DNA of 64,000 nucleotides from Nitrosomonas communis (GCF_001007935.1 NZ_CP011451.1:1798001-1862000); one strand, 5' to 3'. Shown: positions 27,525 through 37,404, counted from the stretch's first letter. Program-made: numbers and translations. The notes: generated by a model from the sequence alone, not told the origin.

Positions 27525-28835
27525 ATGGTGAACAAACCTGCTTATGTGCGCTGGATGTTGATGCAAGAGGCTCGTGCCATGCTAGTTCGGCTGTCTCAGG
27601 TAAAACCGTTTGTATTGACCGAGTCAACTGTGCCGGCGGCAAATGCTTCGTTAGCGGCTCAAAGCGCGATCGATCGCTACCTGATGGCGGGGCGGCATAC
27701 ATTGCGGTTGCAGGTACAAGCCTATTTACACTGGCTGCATGGCCTGGACGACGAGAACACTCATCCAGCTGAGGCGCAGCAACGTTTGAGCTTATTGCGA
27801 TTACGCTTCAACGCAACGCTTTCACAGCTTGATATTTTTGCAGATGTCTTGACGCAACGCAGCGAATATGAAACTGGTATTAGGTTGGCTGGACTCGATG
27901 TCGTGGCCGCAGATGCATTGAGGTTGGAGAATTATTATGTGCCACCCCCCGTGATCTGTTATTTGGATCGTGGCTCGGGTGCGGCGATTCGCCGGGCCAG
28001 GACTCGCTTGCCGGGTGGTGGAGAAAATCCGGTGGCCGTGATTCGGGTGCCGCGCGAGCGGATGATTGGTAGTGGCATTGCCTCATCTTTGATCCATGAG
28101 GTTGGTCACCAAGCGGCGGCATTGCTGAATCTCACCAACTCCCTTCGGCAGGTATTGCAACAACAGGAGCGTGAGGTCAAGGATAGTATTTGGCGCCACT
28201 GGGAACGGTGGATATCGGAAATTGTTGCAGATTTCTGGTCGGTTGCCAGGGTAGGGGTGACTTCAACCCTTGGTTTGATAGGGGTAGTAAGTCTGCCACG
28301 GGCTTTTGTCTTTCGCATGAACATGAATGATTCCCATCCTTTTCCCTGGATCCGGGTCATCCTGAGTTGCGCCATGGGTCAGGCACTTTATCCTCATCCA
28401 CAGTGGCATCGACTGGCTCAACTCTGGAAATCGTTTTATCCAAAGGCAGACTTGGATACGGCCGGTTATACCTTACTTAATCAGCTTGAAGCCGGGATAC
28501 CTGAGTTCATCGACCTGTTAATTCACCATCAGCCTCGAAGTTTGCATGGCCAGTCACTGATTGAGGTCATGGATAGCGCCAATCGTCAACCTGATCGATT
28601 AAATGCTTATTTTGAACACTGGCAGCGGGCACCCGCAGCGATGTATCGCACTGCTCCGACTTTGGTATTTGCGGTGATTGGGCAGGCACGTTCCAATGGC
28701 AGGATGAGTCCGGAACAGGAGAGCGCAATTTTGACCAAGCTGCTGACCCATTGGGCAATACGCAGCACATTAAGAACTCATGCAACCTGTGTAATGCCTG
28801 AACTAACGCCCCCGATAGTCAAGGTGTCTTCATGA
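27525..28835 (+). CDS. putative zinc metalloprotease-like protein, uncharacterised
   Basis: The 436-aa protein starts at ATG 27525 after TTGGAG, 26 bp beyond the previous stop. Residues 191-195 are HEVGH, an HExxH zinc signature, and E232 in ISEIVADFW sits about 37 residues later, where gluzincin-type proteases have their third ligand. The N-terminal 150 residues are helical and of no family I know. A hydrophobic patch (VTSTLGLIGVVSLPRAFVF, about 244-262) follows. There is no signal peptide. Tight spacing suggests it acts with the acidic-leader protein, perhaps by cleaving it; that is inference. Confidence 0.65.
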   Translation: MVNKPAYVRWMLMQEARAMLVRLSQVKPFVLTESTVPAANASLAAQSAIDRYLMAGRHTLRLQVQAYLHWLHGLDDENTHPAEAQQRLSLLRLRFNATLSQLDIFADVLTQRSEYETGIRLAGLDVVAADALRLENYYVPPPVICYLDRGSGAAIRRARTRLPGGGENPVAVIRVPRERMIGSGIASSLIHEVGHQAAALLNLTNSLRQVLQQQEREVKDSIWRHWERWISEIVADFWSVARVGVTSTLGLIGVVSLPRAFVFRMNMNDSHPFPWIRVILSCAMGQALYPHPQWHRLAQLWKSFYPKADLDTAGYTLLNQLEAGIPEFIDLLIHHQPRSLHGQSLIEVMDSANRQPDRLNAYFEHWQRAPAAMYRTAPTLVFAVIGQARSNGRMSPEQESAILTKLLTHWAIRSTLRTHATCVMPELTPPIVKVSS

Positions 28836-28891
28836 ACCTGAGGGTGGCATAGCACAACGGATGCAATTGATTTTAATTGAGGAGAAATATT

Positions 28892-30736
28892 ATGGAAAAT
28901 GAAAAGGATGACAATGATCTTGGAGAAAATCGCATTCGAATTCACCATTCTACTGGAACATATAGTGATATAGAAGGAGGAAGCGCAATCACGACGCTTA
29001 TACAAAAAGCGACTGCGTATTTCGATGCAGGTTTCGTTAGGCAGACAAGCACAGCTTTGGAGCCTTCAGCAGGAACGCCAACGGACGACCAGGCACTTTG
29101 GGCAGCGATTCGGGATCGTACGAATGCTATTAGCTTTGAGCAATACAATAATTTTATCGAGCGAGTATTTTGTGCCCCCCGCACATCTGACCAGGGCAGA
29201 GCAGTATGTTGTCCAGAGTTTGAGGATTCAGGTCCAATAGGGATAGGCTCTACATCGGATAACTGTCGAAATATGCCGTGTAGTACTTCAGATATTGAAG
29301 CATCTAATAATTTCGTTAAAACCAGCTCGATCGGATCGCCGTCGATTAATGAAAGGTATGAAGAATTATGCAGGCGACCCGGCATTTATGGCACCGATGC
29401 CTATCAGTTATTAAAACTGGCGACACAGGCATTTTTGCTGTTTGAAAGCGGAGTAGTGATTGAAGGAGCAAGAGATCCTGGCAGCGGTCGATTTCTCGTA
29501 CCTAATTCTTCTGGTCTTCGCGGACGTAAGTGTGATGACAATGTGCCGGTAGAAAAAGAGCGGGGTAACTTAAATGATACTTCTTTTGGAACGCTCCAGA
29601 GTACCTTAGAACGTTATCTCACAACCACCTTAGGCGCTAACAGAGCACTACCTTATTTGAAGCGAATCGTCAGTGCTCTTCCTTCATTGAATTTGAGCAC
29701 TGAAGAGGGACCGCCGTATTGTAATATTATTCTGCAGCATCGGCTTAGCTGCCCGAGCCTCCTGGAGCTCATCTGGTCCTATTGGCACGAGGAAGGCATG
29801 CTGGTACAGACAATGAATGCCATTTCCCTGCGATTCCAAAACAAGAAGCGGCACGCAAAGGATCCGCTGGCGAATCTGGCACTTGATTCTTTACGTCCTC
29901 TGAATAATATTCTTTGGGGATATATCCAGGATGAGCCTAATCGATTAAGCATACAACGCCGTTGCTACGAATACGACAGTCAATACGGCATTACTCTGGT
30001 AGGTAAAGCTGTGCCCAAATTGGAATCTGCCGATAGCCGCTCCCAGTTTATCAAGGCATTTCATAATTTGCTTTATCGTACAGTATTGTTCTACCGTGAA
30101 GATGATGATAACACCATCAAAGCCGATGCTTTCTCATTACTCAACGCACTGCGAGAAGTACATATTATCCTGGCGGAGGGAGCAATCAACCAGTTCGGCG
30201 ATTTGCCATGGACTGCACGCCATGAGATGTTGCTGATGCAATGGATGCTGGCACGGCCCGAAACGAAGGAGTTCTTGCGGGGCCGTTATTCTGTGCCATA
30301 CCAGGAAACATGGATGGGGGCAGTGGATGATATGAAGCGCTTGCAGGGCTGGTCGGATGTCACCGTCACACATTTCCATGAACTCGCCATAAAAGGGGAA
30401 CAGATCTTGCTCTCCATCCGCTATGGCGATTGGATTGATATTAATAATCAGGAACAGGCCAGAAATTGGGCGCGTGACTGGCGGCCTGAAATTCAGCGCT
30501 ATATACATGCCTACTATGCAGTGTCGGGGGTTGATCTAACTTCGGAAACCGTCGATGCCCGCGCAGCGGAAGCGCGTTATGCACAGCCATCTCTATTGCT
30601 TCAAAAACGACTCGCGATGCAGCAGCCAAAAAATAGGGTTGCCGGCCCTAATCAGCGTTTGGCAAATAGCCGGCGGACGGGGTATGCACCCTTGACAAAC
30701 AAAATGGCGAACCGTCTGCGCATTGAGCGAAGCTGA
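28892..30736 (+). CDS. large uncharacterised protein of the accessory cluster
   Basis: The 614-aa product is read from ATG 28892 with a GAGGAG site (28879-28884). The first ~30 residues are acidic (MENEKDDNDLGENR). Residues 80-230 are rich in Cys (CAPRTSDQGRAVCCPEF, CRNMPCSTSD), then a helical body follows (residues about 230-560), and the last ~60 residues are basic and Gln/Arg-rich. No signal peptide, membrane helix or catalytic motif is evident. I do not recognise the family. It follows the protease-like gene by 56 bp and precedes the first peptidoglycan-binding gene by 35 bp. Confidence 0.65.
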   Translation: MENEKDDNDLGENRIRIHHSTGTYSDIEGGSAITTLIQKATAYFDAGFVRQTSTALEPSAGTPTDDQALWAAIRDRTNAISFEQYNNFIERVFCAPRTSDQGRAVCCPEFEDSGPIGIGSTSDNCRNMPCSTSDIEASNNFVKTSSIGSPSINERYEELCRRPGIYGTDAYQLLKLATQAFLLFESGVVIEGARDPGSGRFLVPNSSGLRGRKCDDNVPVEKERGNLNDTSFGTLQSTLERYLTTTLGANRALPYLKRIVSALPSLNLSTEEGPPYCNIILQHRLSCPSLLELIWSYWHEEGMLVQTMNAISLRFQNKKRHAKDPLANLALDSLRPLNNILWGYIQDEPNRLSIQRRCYEYDSQYGITLVGKAVPKLESADSRSQFIKAFHNLLYRTVLFYREDDDNTIKADAFSLLNALREVHIILAEGAINQFGDLPWTARHEMLLMQWMLARPETKEFLRGRYSVPYQETWMGAVDDMKRLQGWSDVTVTHFHELAIKGEQILLSIRYGDWIDINNQEQARNWARDWRPEIQRYIHAYYAVSGVDLTSETVDARAAEARYAQPSLLLQKRLAMQQPKNRVAGPNQRLANSRRTGYAPLTNKMANRLRIERS

Positions 30737-30771
30737 TTGCCGCTCAGAGTAAAGTCTGAAGGAGATCAATT

Positions 30772-32127
30772 ATGAAGTATGCATTGAATCTAGAACCCGA
30801 AAGCGTAGGCGATGCATCCGAAATGGATGAATTCGAGGATGAGACAATTGATAACTTTTGGGAGCTGCAAGGGAATCCTGGTCATGAGTGTGGAACATGC
30901 GCTGAATTCGACACGGAGTTAGGCGAGGCAGAATGGGAGACCGAAATCAGAAGGGGGCAGCGTATGCCTATGCGTCCAACTGGGCTTAGGCCTGCTGCTT
31001 ACCGAAGACCTGGCCCATCAGGTCAACCTAAACCTCGTGGTAATTATCCGTTTCATAAACACGGGAAATATAGGCGCTGGCCTGCGGGCGTTATAACAGC
31101 ACCCCATAGTTGCACCTGCCCAGCGCCTAACTGTCCACGGCATGGCAGCGAGTATGTGCGTTGGGTGCAAAACACGTTGAATCAGGTTTTGGGACTGCGG
31201 CTCCCGGTTACCGGCATCATGAATCCGGCGGCACGGAGCGCTGTTCGCAGCTTCCAGCAGCGCCAAGGGCTCCCTGTCGATGGCATTGCCGGTCCTGATA
31301 CAGAACGTGCGCTAATTGCTGTGAGAAGTGGAAAATCGCCCGGCAGTGTTGCTGCAAAACATGCTGAGACAGATATGGTGACACCGCTTGCATCGGCCAA
31401 GGTACCACTTACTGCAGAATTCGACTTTGAATTCGAGCGGCCAGAAGCCGCTGGAGAACGTCAGAGGAAGGCCCTGGCTAAGCGCCTACAGAACACACCA
31501 GTTGGCCGAGCGCTTACAAAGATGGGAGCAAACATTACCATTGAGAAGGCCCCGCCCTTGCATCCCGCGCATTGGGTACGCGGCCTGAGCGGTTTCGAGG
31601 TGCGCTGTGGTGGACAACGAAACATCAATGTCGTGTTTGGGCTGTTTGACCAGCAGAAGAAAATGCTGGCTTGGTACCTGTTTTCTTCGACCGTAGACTT
31701 AAGGTCAAAGCTCGCGTGCAAAAGAAGTGGCTCAAGACCGGTCGTGAGACCTTTTGGAGTTGCTAGCGCCGTGGCCACTTTTACTCCCAACCTCCAGAAG
31801 AAAAGCCAAATTGACGTGTCTGAATTGGTGCGTGACGCCAAAGGCCCCTCCGCAACAATGTTATTAGACACTAAGATTGATAAGAACCGCATAACTTGCC
31901 GCTTGGATAAGCTCAATACTAAATCAAATGGTCTCGTTCACCTAACTTTCGGTTTAATAAAAGTCTCCGAGCCTTCAAGCGCGAATGTAGCCATCCTTGG
32001 AAAGCTGTTCTTCCTAGACGTTGAATCCTTTGATGAAGAAAAGTTCAGAGAGCCCCCTGTTTTGGACCCTCGGCGTATATTAGATCCTCAGGCAATAGCC
32101 GAGAGGAAAGCCCTATCTCTCTTTTGA
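30772..32127 (+). CDS. acidic-leader protein with peptidoglycan-binding domain
   Basis: The 451-aa product starts at ATG 30772 after GAAGGAG (30759-30765). Residues 1-60 are acidic (MDEFEDETIDNFWELQ, EFDTELGEAEWETE). A Cys/His motif CTCPAPNCPRHG (about 111-122) precedes a PG_binding_1 domain (about 123-185: YVRWVQNTLNQVLGLRLPVTG, last 14 of which recur in the gene at 32560). The remaining ~260 residues form a domain I do not recognise. PG_binding_1 domains bind cell-wall glycopeptide. No Sec signal is present, so the acidic N-terminus may serve another export route (inference). Confidence 0.75.
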   Translation: MKYALNLEPESVGDASEMDEFEDETIDNFWELQGNPGHECGTCAEFDTELGEAEWETEIRRGQRMPMRPTGLRPAAYRRPGPSGQPKPRGNYPFHKHGKYRRWPAGVITAPHSCTCPAPNCPRHGSEYVRWVQNTLNQVLGLRLPVTGIMNPAARSAVRSFQQRQGLPVDGIAGPDTERALIAVRSGKSPGSVAAKHAETDMVTPLASAKVPLTAEFDFEFERPEAAGERQRKALAKRLQNTPVGRALTKMGANITIEKAPPLHPAHWVRGLSGFEVRCGGQRNINVVFGLFDQQKKMLAWYLFSSTVDLRSKLACKRSGSRPVVRPFGVASAVATFTPNLQKKSQIDVSELVRDAKGPSATMLLDTKIDKNRITCRLDKLNTKSNGLVHLTFGLIKVSEPSSANVAILGKLFFLDVESFDEEKFREPPVLDPRRILDPQAIAERKALSLF

Positions 32128-32559
32128 CTACGGCTTATTTCTTGTGAAAAAAATTGGGATGGGCAATTTTGGTTAGTTACTAGTAAGGATATTCTTTAGG
32201 CTGAGTTGGTGTGTCGCGGAGTTCACCAACAACTTGCAAAAAGCCCCGACTTCAAGAATGAAATGGATTAAGAATGAGGCGGCGACAAATATCATGAAAA
32301 CGTAATTAGCCAGGGGTCCTAAAAATGGAGAACAAAAATGAATGCAAGTGAAATGGGGGCGGAGTGAATTTCATTGCGAGAGGGCGAACGCTATCGAGGA
32401 AAACGCATTCTTTGCCAGGAACAACTTACCGGAGGATCGCGAATGGTTGCTGTTTCTAACGCCTTGATGAGGGCGCCCTTGACTCTTCTGTTCTGTGAAT
32501 AACCGCTGTAAGCCCGGAATAAACGCCAGCACATTGGAAGATAATTATGGAGTTTAGTC
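32128..32559 (+). other. 432-bp gap with a possible gene relic
   Basis: At 32331-32338 a ribosome-like GGAGAAC precedes ATG 32338, giving only MNASEMGAE before a stop. Its leader wording (GGTCCTAAAAATGGAGAA) resembles that before the first cluster gene (GGACCTAAAAATTGGAGGA). Downstream, one frame continues with NAIEENAFFARNNLPEDREW before stopping. This looks like the residue of a lost cluster gene; the rest is featureless. Confidence 0.35.
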
Positions 32560-35500
32560 ATGAGCAATGAATACAGTTTTAAAGAGCAGCCATTTAAGGC
32601 TTCTTCCGAATTTGGGGAAGAAGAGAGCGAATTCGATCCAGAGACTTTCGGTGCTGAGCTAACCTACTCCGAATGGAAGGAGGGAATGCGAGGCAGCACG
32701 CCCTGGTCGTCCAAGCGCCGTATATGGGGGCATTCATCTCCTCCGTTGTTTGTGGACAAGGTTGAAGGTGAATCTGTCTCCTGTAGCTGCCCCGTGCACG
32801 GCACTGCGTTCGTCCGCTGGGTGCAAAGTTCATTGAATCAGGTTTTGGGTCTACGGCTCCCGGTCACCGGTATTATGAACGCGGCGATGCGGAGCGCGTT
32901 GCGCCGGTTTCAGCAACAGCGGGGTCTTAGGGCCAACGGCATCGCCGGGTCGGAGACCCGGCGCGCATTGGTCGAAGCAAAGAAATCTGAAAAGGGACAA
33001 ACCGGCGACTTAACCGACCCGGCCGAATACGCGGAATTATTGGCTGAGGTTAGCGATAATGGAAAAGCAGATGCTTTTGTCGCCGACAAGAACGGAAAAA
33101 AATACTTTGACTCATTCCCGCAGCTTGGAAATTTGAAAGTTCAACGAATAACCATCTTGAAACCGCCAAATTTCGAAAATCTCATGGATTTGATGCTGGC
33201 ATCGAATCAAAAGAACTTTGTGATCGATGCTCATGGGAACCCTAATGGCTTGACTATGCCTTTGGCAAGCGCAACTAGAATATCTGCGACAAAAACTGCC
33301 TTATTTATCCTGACAGGAATTGAATATATTCAATCATTGATCCGTACGGCTAAAGAAAGTGACACCTTTTGGGAGCGAGCTTCTGGGATGGATTTGGAGA
33401 GGTGGCGGCGGATTGTGGAAGTCATGCATTCCAAAACATGGCAACAGATGATGGCTGGATGGCCGAAGATAACTCCCAAAGTCTCCACAGTGGATGCAGC
33501 CAAGAGGATTGTCCAAGCTCGCCTCAACTCACTCGTGGATTCACTATTCCCCGGAAAGGTTGCCAACAAACAAGATCGAGTGAATAGGCTTATCAATAAA
33601 ATGCTGCGCTTGCAAGCCCAGGGCATTCGTGAAATCCAATTTCGTGCCTGCAACATCGGGAAAGACTCGAATTCACTGTATGAATTTCGGAAGTTTTTTG
33701 GAGCTGATCACCTCTGTGCTCCTGATGTGCGTAGTGGCATGGGACCCCTAAGAAGATTTGACATTAGTCGGGGAGCTGTTGATCGATTAGCGCGCAATCG
33801 TCGAACCCAAGTATTTAGTATGCCGAGTGGCCGATTGGCCATCCTCATTAATGTCCTGAATCACGAATTTGAAGCATTTTGTGCAGCAGATGCACAGGCA
33901 GCCGTGAATGAATGGATTGCCACTCACATCATGGCTCACTCGACTTATCGACGAGGAGCATTTCCAATTCATTTCCTACAAACGCAGCCGCCAGCCTTTC
34001 CATTAGATAATGACTATGCGGCTCATATTAAGTGTCGTTCATCTTTCTGGGAAAGTGTCATTCGTAAGAGTGAAAAGCACCAGCAAGAAATCGAGGATTA
34101 TGACGAACGGGAAGAGAACTGGGCGGTCAAGGAACAGGAAAATGAAAAGTATGGTGAATATATTGGCCAATTGAGCGAAGAGGAATTTGAAGAAGGTGGC
34201 ACAATACCAGTCCTGTCGCTTGACAAGCTCAAGATCGATGGCCTTCCAGAGATTACTTTGACGTTGGGGGATAGTGGGCAATATCAGGGATTTTTTAGAA
34301 AACCTCCATCGTCATACAACGGATCGGTGAAACTAAGCGGAAGGGTTCAAATTGAAAAAGCGGGAACCCGGCGGAACTATGATTACGATCTCGATCGTAG
34401 CCAATGGCCTTTGGGTAAGGTGTGGGGTAATGTTGCAATCGGCGGCGCTATCTCTTCAAGTAGCGCAAGTTTCTCTTCTGTCAAGCGCGACGGGGTGTTT
34501 ACCACATCGACCTGGATCGGCTACAAACCTTACCTGGTTCGTCGTCTCGTAATAAAAGTGATATTAGCGCTGAAAAACGGCAAGAGGTTCGGAGCCAAAG
34601 TGGTGGTGGAGCTAATCGATCTGGCCGGGTTCCTATCGATCGTTGACCCCAAGGAAAAGGTCCGCCCTGGATGGCAAACCCACTTGCAGTTTCTAGCCTC
34701 GGTGCGAAAGGTTTTTCATGGTAATGCCAGAGAACCACAGTTCATCGGTCCATTCAACTGGATATTGTATCGACATCGGAACGTAGAGCCACTGTTTAAG
34801 TTTTGCACTCCCGATGAAGAACGGCTTCAAGCCAAGCCCAAACATTGTAATCCCGCGCAACAAGCCGCAGAAGAACGGCTTCGACTCTACAAAATACTTT
34901 ATGACAAAGGAGAGTGGCTTGAAATAGGACATGCACTTGCCGGGATTGAAGGCTCGCCAAAACAGGAGCCGAATAAGAATCAGAGTGTTCCAATACCAAT
35001 CCGGCCGGAACTAATCGTGACTTGGTCAGGCGATTTGGGTAGTGCCTTGCAACGTTATATTCAGCATTTTTGGCTTGCAACAGACAAACACGGGAATCCC
35101 ATAGACAAAAACGATCCGCTGGATCTGAATTACTATCTTGTGAGGGAAGCGAGCCGATCTGATTTAATTGGAGACATTGATGGAATCAATATCGGGAGTG
35201 CCTACGATTCCTCACGTTCTTTAGCAGATAATCTGAATGCCTACTATAGCAAGAAAAGCCTTCGCCGGTTTCACGAGTTTATCGCTAACTCGAAGAACGC
35301 GAAGGGGATTGCGGAGTTACCGCTGGAGCCCGGCAAGAAACCTCCCAAGCTCTCCAGACAAGCTCGGCAGACGATTGCTATTCACACCCATGGATATCTC
35401 AAATATTTCTGGGTAACAGGCGCACTGTATCACGGCACCGAGCCTGCCAAGCGCAAGCGGGTAGATGACATCATGAGGGTGGATAGCAAGTTGCTTCCCT

Positions 35501-35634
35501 TATCTGCAGAAATTCAGCAGGTTGCCGATTATTTTGGCCGCTTTCTTGAGGATGGACTTGCGCTGGAGCAAAAACAAGGTATCCAGCCGGAACTTGAAGA
35601 ATTTGATTCATTTCTTAATGAATTGGGCAAATAG
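32560..35634 (+). CDS. 1024-aa acidic-leader, peptidoglycan-binding protein with possible caspase-like domain
   Basis: Start ATG 32560. Residues 1-50 are acidic (EFGEEESEFDPETFGAEL). CSCPVHG (about 74-80) precedes a PG_binding_1 domain (about 82-140) close to that of the previous gene. Residues about 215-400 hold FVIDAHGNPNGL and, later, IQFRACNIGKDSNSLYEF: a His-Gly and a Cys in the order of clan CD (caspase/gingipain-like) peptidases. A second acidic linker (about 505-545, ENWAVKEQENEKYGEY) leads to a beta-rich segment (PEITLTLGDSGQYQGFF) and a long C-terminal region of unknown fold. No signal peptide. It may be a secreted wall-targeted effector; neither export nor activity is shown. Confidence 0.7.
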   Translation: MSNEYSFKEQPFKASSEFGEEESEFDPETFGAELTYSEWKEGMRGSTPWSSKRRIWGHSSPPLFVDKVEGESVSCSCPVHGTAFVRWVQSSLNQVLGLRLPVTGIMNAAMRSALRRFQQQRGLRANGIAGSETRRALVEAKKSEKGQTGDLTDPAEYAELLAEVSDNGKADAFVADKNGKKYFDSFPQLGNLKVQRITILKPPNFENLMDLMLASNQKNFVIDAHGNPNGLTMPLASATRISATKTALFILTGIEYIQSLIRTAKESDTFWERASGMDLERWRRIVEVMHSKTWQQMMAGWPKITPKVSTVDAAKRIVQARLNSLVDSLFPGKVANKQDRVNRLINKMLRLQAQGIREIQFRACNIGKDSNSLYEFRKFFGADHLCAPDVRSGMGPLRRFDISRGAVDRLARNRRTQVFSMPSGRLAILINVLNHEFEAFCAADAQAAVNEWIATHIMAHSTYRRGAFPIHFLQTQPPAFPLDNDYAAHIKCRSSFWESVIRKSEKHQQEIEDYDEREENWAVKEQENEKYGEYIGQLSEEEFEEGGTIPVLSLDKLKIDGLPEITLTLGDSGQYQGFFRKPPSSYNGSVKLSGRVQIEKAGTRRNYDYDLDRSQWPLGKVWGNVAIGGAISSSSASFSSVKRDGVFTTSTWIGYKPYLVRRLVIKVILALKNGKRFGAKVVVELIDLAGFLSIVDPKEKVRPGWQTHLQFLASVRKVFHGNAREPQFIGPFNWILYRHRNVEPLFKFCTPDEERLQAKPKHCNPAQQAAEERLRLYKILYDKGEWLEIGHALAGIEGSPKQEPNKNQSVPIPIRPELIVTWSGDLGSALQRYIQHFWLATDKHGNPIDKNDPLDLNYYLVREASRSDLIGDIDGINIGSAYDSSRSLADNLNAYYSKKSLRRFHEFIANSKNAKGIAELPLEPGKKPPKLSRQARQTIAIHTHGYLKYFWVTGALYHGTEPAKRKRVDDIMRVDSKLLPLSAEIQQVADYFGRFLEDGLALEQKQGIQPELEEFDSFLNELGK

Positions 35635-35733
35635 CTCCCGCGGGGTAATATGGAATTGCCATTCAGTCAGACAAGCACCAAATTAACGGCCGCACGCAAG
35701 TGATACTGGCTTCGAGACCATCATCGTGTTTCA

Positions 35734-35928
35734 GTGGCGGCAGCGGGTGGCCATATCGGTTTAGGTACCACCAGCCAATTTGGAGCAGGGCAGGGTGTCG
35801 TTGCGATTGCCAATGCTTCGGCCGCCCCGTCCGTGTATCCTGCTGACGGAGGAGTCTTGTTTGTCAAGGACGGCGCGTTCATATACCGAGGGGCTAAGGG
35901 AACAGTAACCAGGAGCGCGCCCGCTTAG
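35734..35928 (+). pseudogene. C-terminal relic of a phage tail-spike-like protein
   Basis: The frame reads GHIGLGTTSQFGAGQGVVAI, then GGVLFVKDGAFIYRGAKGTV. That is the end typical of phage tail-fibre or pectate-lyase-fold proteins (GVLYVEGGALKYRGSSGTV type). A TGA lies about 30 bases upstream in frame and no ribosome site is present, so only the tail of a gene remains. It follows the 1024-aa gene by ~100 bp and hints that phage-derived DNA was once attached to the cluster. Confidence 0.5.
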
Positions 35929-36229
35929 GTGGTGTGGTAGCTTCATAATAGGGCTTAGTATTTCCATCTCGTGAATGAAATGCAGAAGGCAGCACGCGTT
36001 GGAAGATTGAAATGGCTTCGCCACAGCATGTTTACATGAGGTCGTTTCGCAGATTGAGAGGAGAGCAAAAATGACTAGTGATATATTTGGCCGCTTAGTG
36101 AGAGCACAATACCTAGTGAGATGAATACCTCATTCGGGCCTCGCATCAGCACTAACCGGTAGGATTTCCACGATGGCATCGACCTGCCGACTGAGCGGTA
36201 GCGATCCAAGGGTAGCTAAGAGTCCGGCA

Positions 36230-36502
36230 ATGATTAAAATCGATGAGTGGCGGCGATAGCGATTGCATCTGCTGCGGATTGGTACTCGCGAGAGTACCGG
36301 GGTGTTTTATCTGGACAATGATGACGCACTGGAAGAGTATGCACGTCTTAACTGGGATTCGATGGCTATTGAGCTATCGGTTCTGCGGGCTGGAATTGGT
36401 CGATCGCCGGCTGGAAAGAGAGCAATTGTACTGATCGATGAGCTGCGGGTGAGCGGATCCTGGATCTCACTGACAGAGTCCCGCGTGGTGGAGCTAAGAT
36501 AA
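36230..36502 (+). pseudogene. small uncharacterised gene with a premature amber codon
   Basis: From ATG 36230 the frame reads MIKIDEWRR, then TAG (36257-36259), then continues in the same frame as RLHLLRIGTRESTG and FYLDNDDALEEYARLNWDS to a stop at 36500-36502. The TAG is one base from CAG (Gln). The product would be a ~90-aa acidic soluble protein; I do not recognise it. It lies between phage-like relic DNA and the amidohydrolase gene. Confidence 0.4.
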
Positions 36503-36690
36503 TGCAGTTTCTAACATTCATACTCGTTTCAAATTTTATGAAAATATCATACTAGCATAGGGACTGTGCCAGTTTTTTGAAGGAACTATAATCTCATGGC
36601 TGAAATGGGTAGTTGATCGGCTTTCGCTAATCAAATATTCCATCTTTTGATATAGCAAGTATCTTTTAATTTCCTAAGAGGAGGTGGAGC

Positions 36691-37404
36691 GTGATCATTG
36701 ATTGCCACTGTCATGCCGGAACAGGTGATGGCTTGACCGGCCCCTGGGACACCAGGGCATCATTGCATGATTATCTGCGACGCGCATCAGCAGCAGGCAT
36801 ACATAAAACGGTGCTGTTTGCCGCTTTTCATTCAAACTATGCCATAGCCAATGAAGAGGTGGCACGCATCGTAGCGAGTAATCCTAAGCGTTTTTTCGGC
36901 TTTGCTTTTGTCCATCCTGCACGTGATCGGGGGCGTGTGCATGAACTTGTCAAGATTGCCGTTGAGTGCTATGGTTTCGTGGGCATCAAAGTTCACCGCC
37001 ACGATGCCTCCATTACACGCGAAATCTGTACAGCTGCGCGCATTTACAATTTGCCGGTGCTGTACGATGTGGTGGGTGAGGTGTCTGTTTGCGAGCTACT
37101 TGCTCAAGAATATCCAGATGTTAACTTTATCATTCCGCATCTCGGCAGTTTTGCCGACGACTCGCGTGCTCAACTTGGTGTGATCGACCATCTGGTTCGC
37201 CATCCGAATATCTACGCTGATACCTCTGGCATACGACGCTTTGATTTGCTGAAACAAGCCGTCAAACGGGCGGGAGCAAATAAACTCTTGTTTGGCTCCG
37301 ACGGGCCGTGGCTGCATCCGGGAGTTGAACTGACTAAGATCAAGGTATTAGGACTGCCACCATCCCAGGAAAACTTGATTTATAGCATGTCCCCTATAAA
37401 TTGA
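36691..37404 (+). CDS. amidohydrolase-family (PF04909-like) TIM-barrel hydrolase, 3' end replaced by IS630
   Basis: The product starts at GTG 36691 after AGGAGGTGG. MIIDCHCHAG gives the first metal-binding HxH, GIKVHRHDASIT and FIIPHLGSF the middle blocks, and LLFGSDGPW the last catalytic Asp. These mark a metal-dependent hydrolase or decarboxylase of the amidohydrolase-2 group; the substrate is unknown. The IS630 element begins at 37385, so the last residues (MSPIN) are read from the insertion. Joining the flanks restores ENLIYKEEIF and a stop, so only about four native residues are lost, and the enzyme may still work. Confidence 0.75.
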   Translation: MIIDCHCHAGTGDGLTGPWDTRASLHDYLRRASAAGIHKTVLFAAFHSNYAIANEEVARIVASNPKRFFGFAFVHPARDRGRVHELVKIAVECYGFVGIKVHRHDASITREICTAARIYNLPVLYDVVGEVSVCELLAQEYPDVNFIIPHLGSFADDSRAQLGVIDHLVRHPNIYADTSGIRRFDLLKQAVKRAGANKLLFGSDGPWLHPGVELTKIKVLGLPPSQENLIYSMSPIN

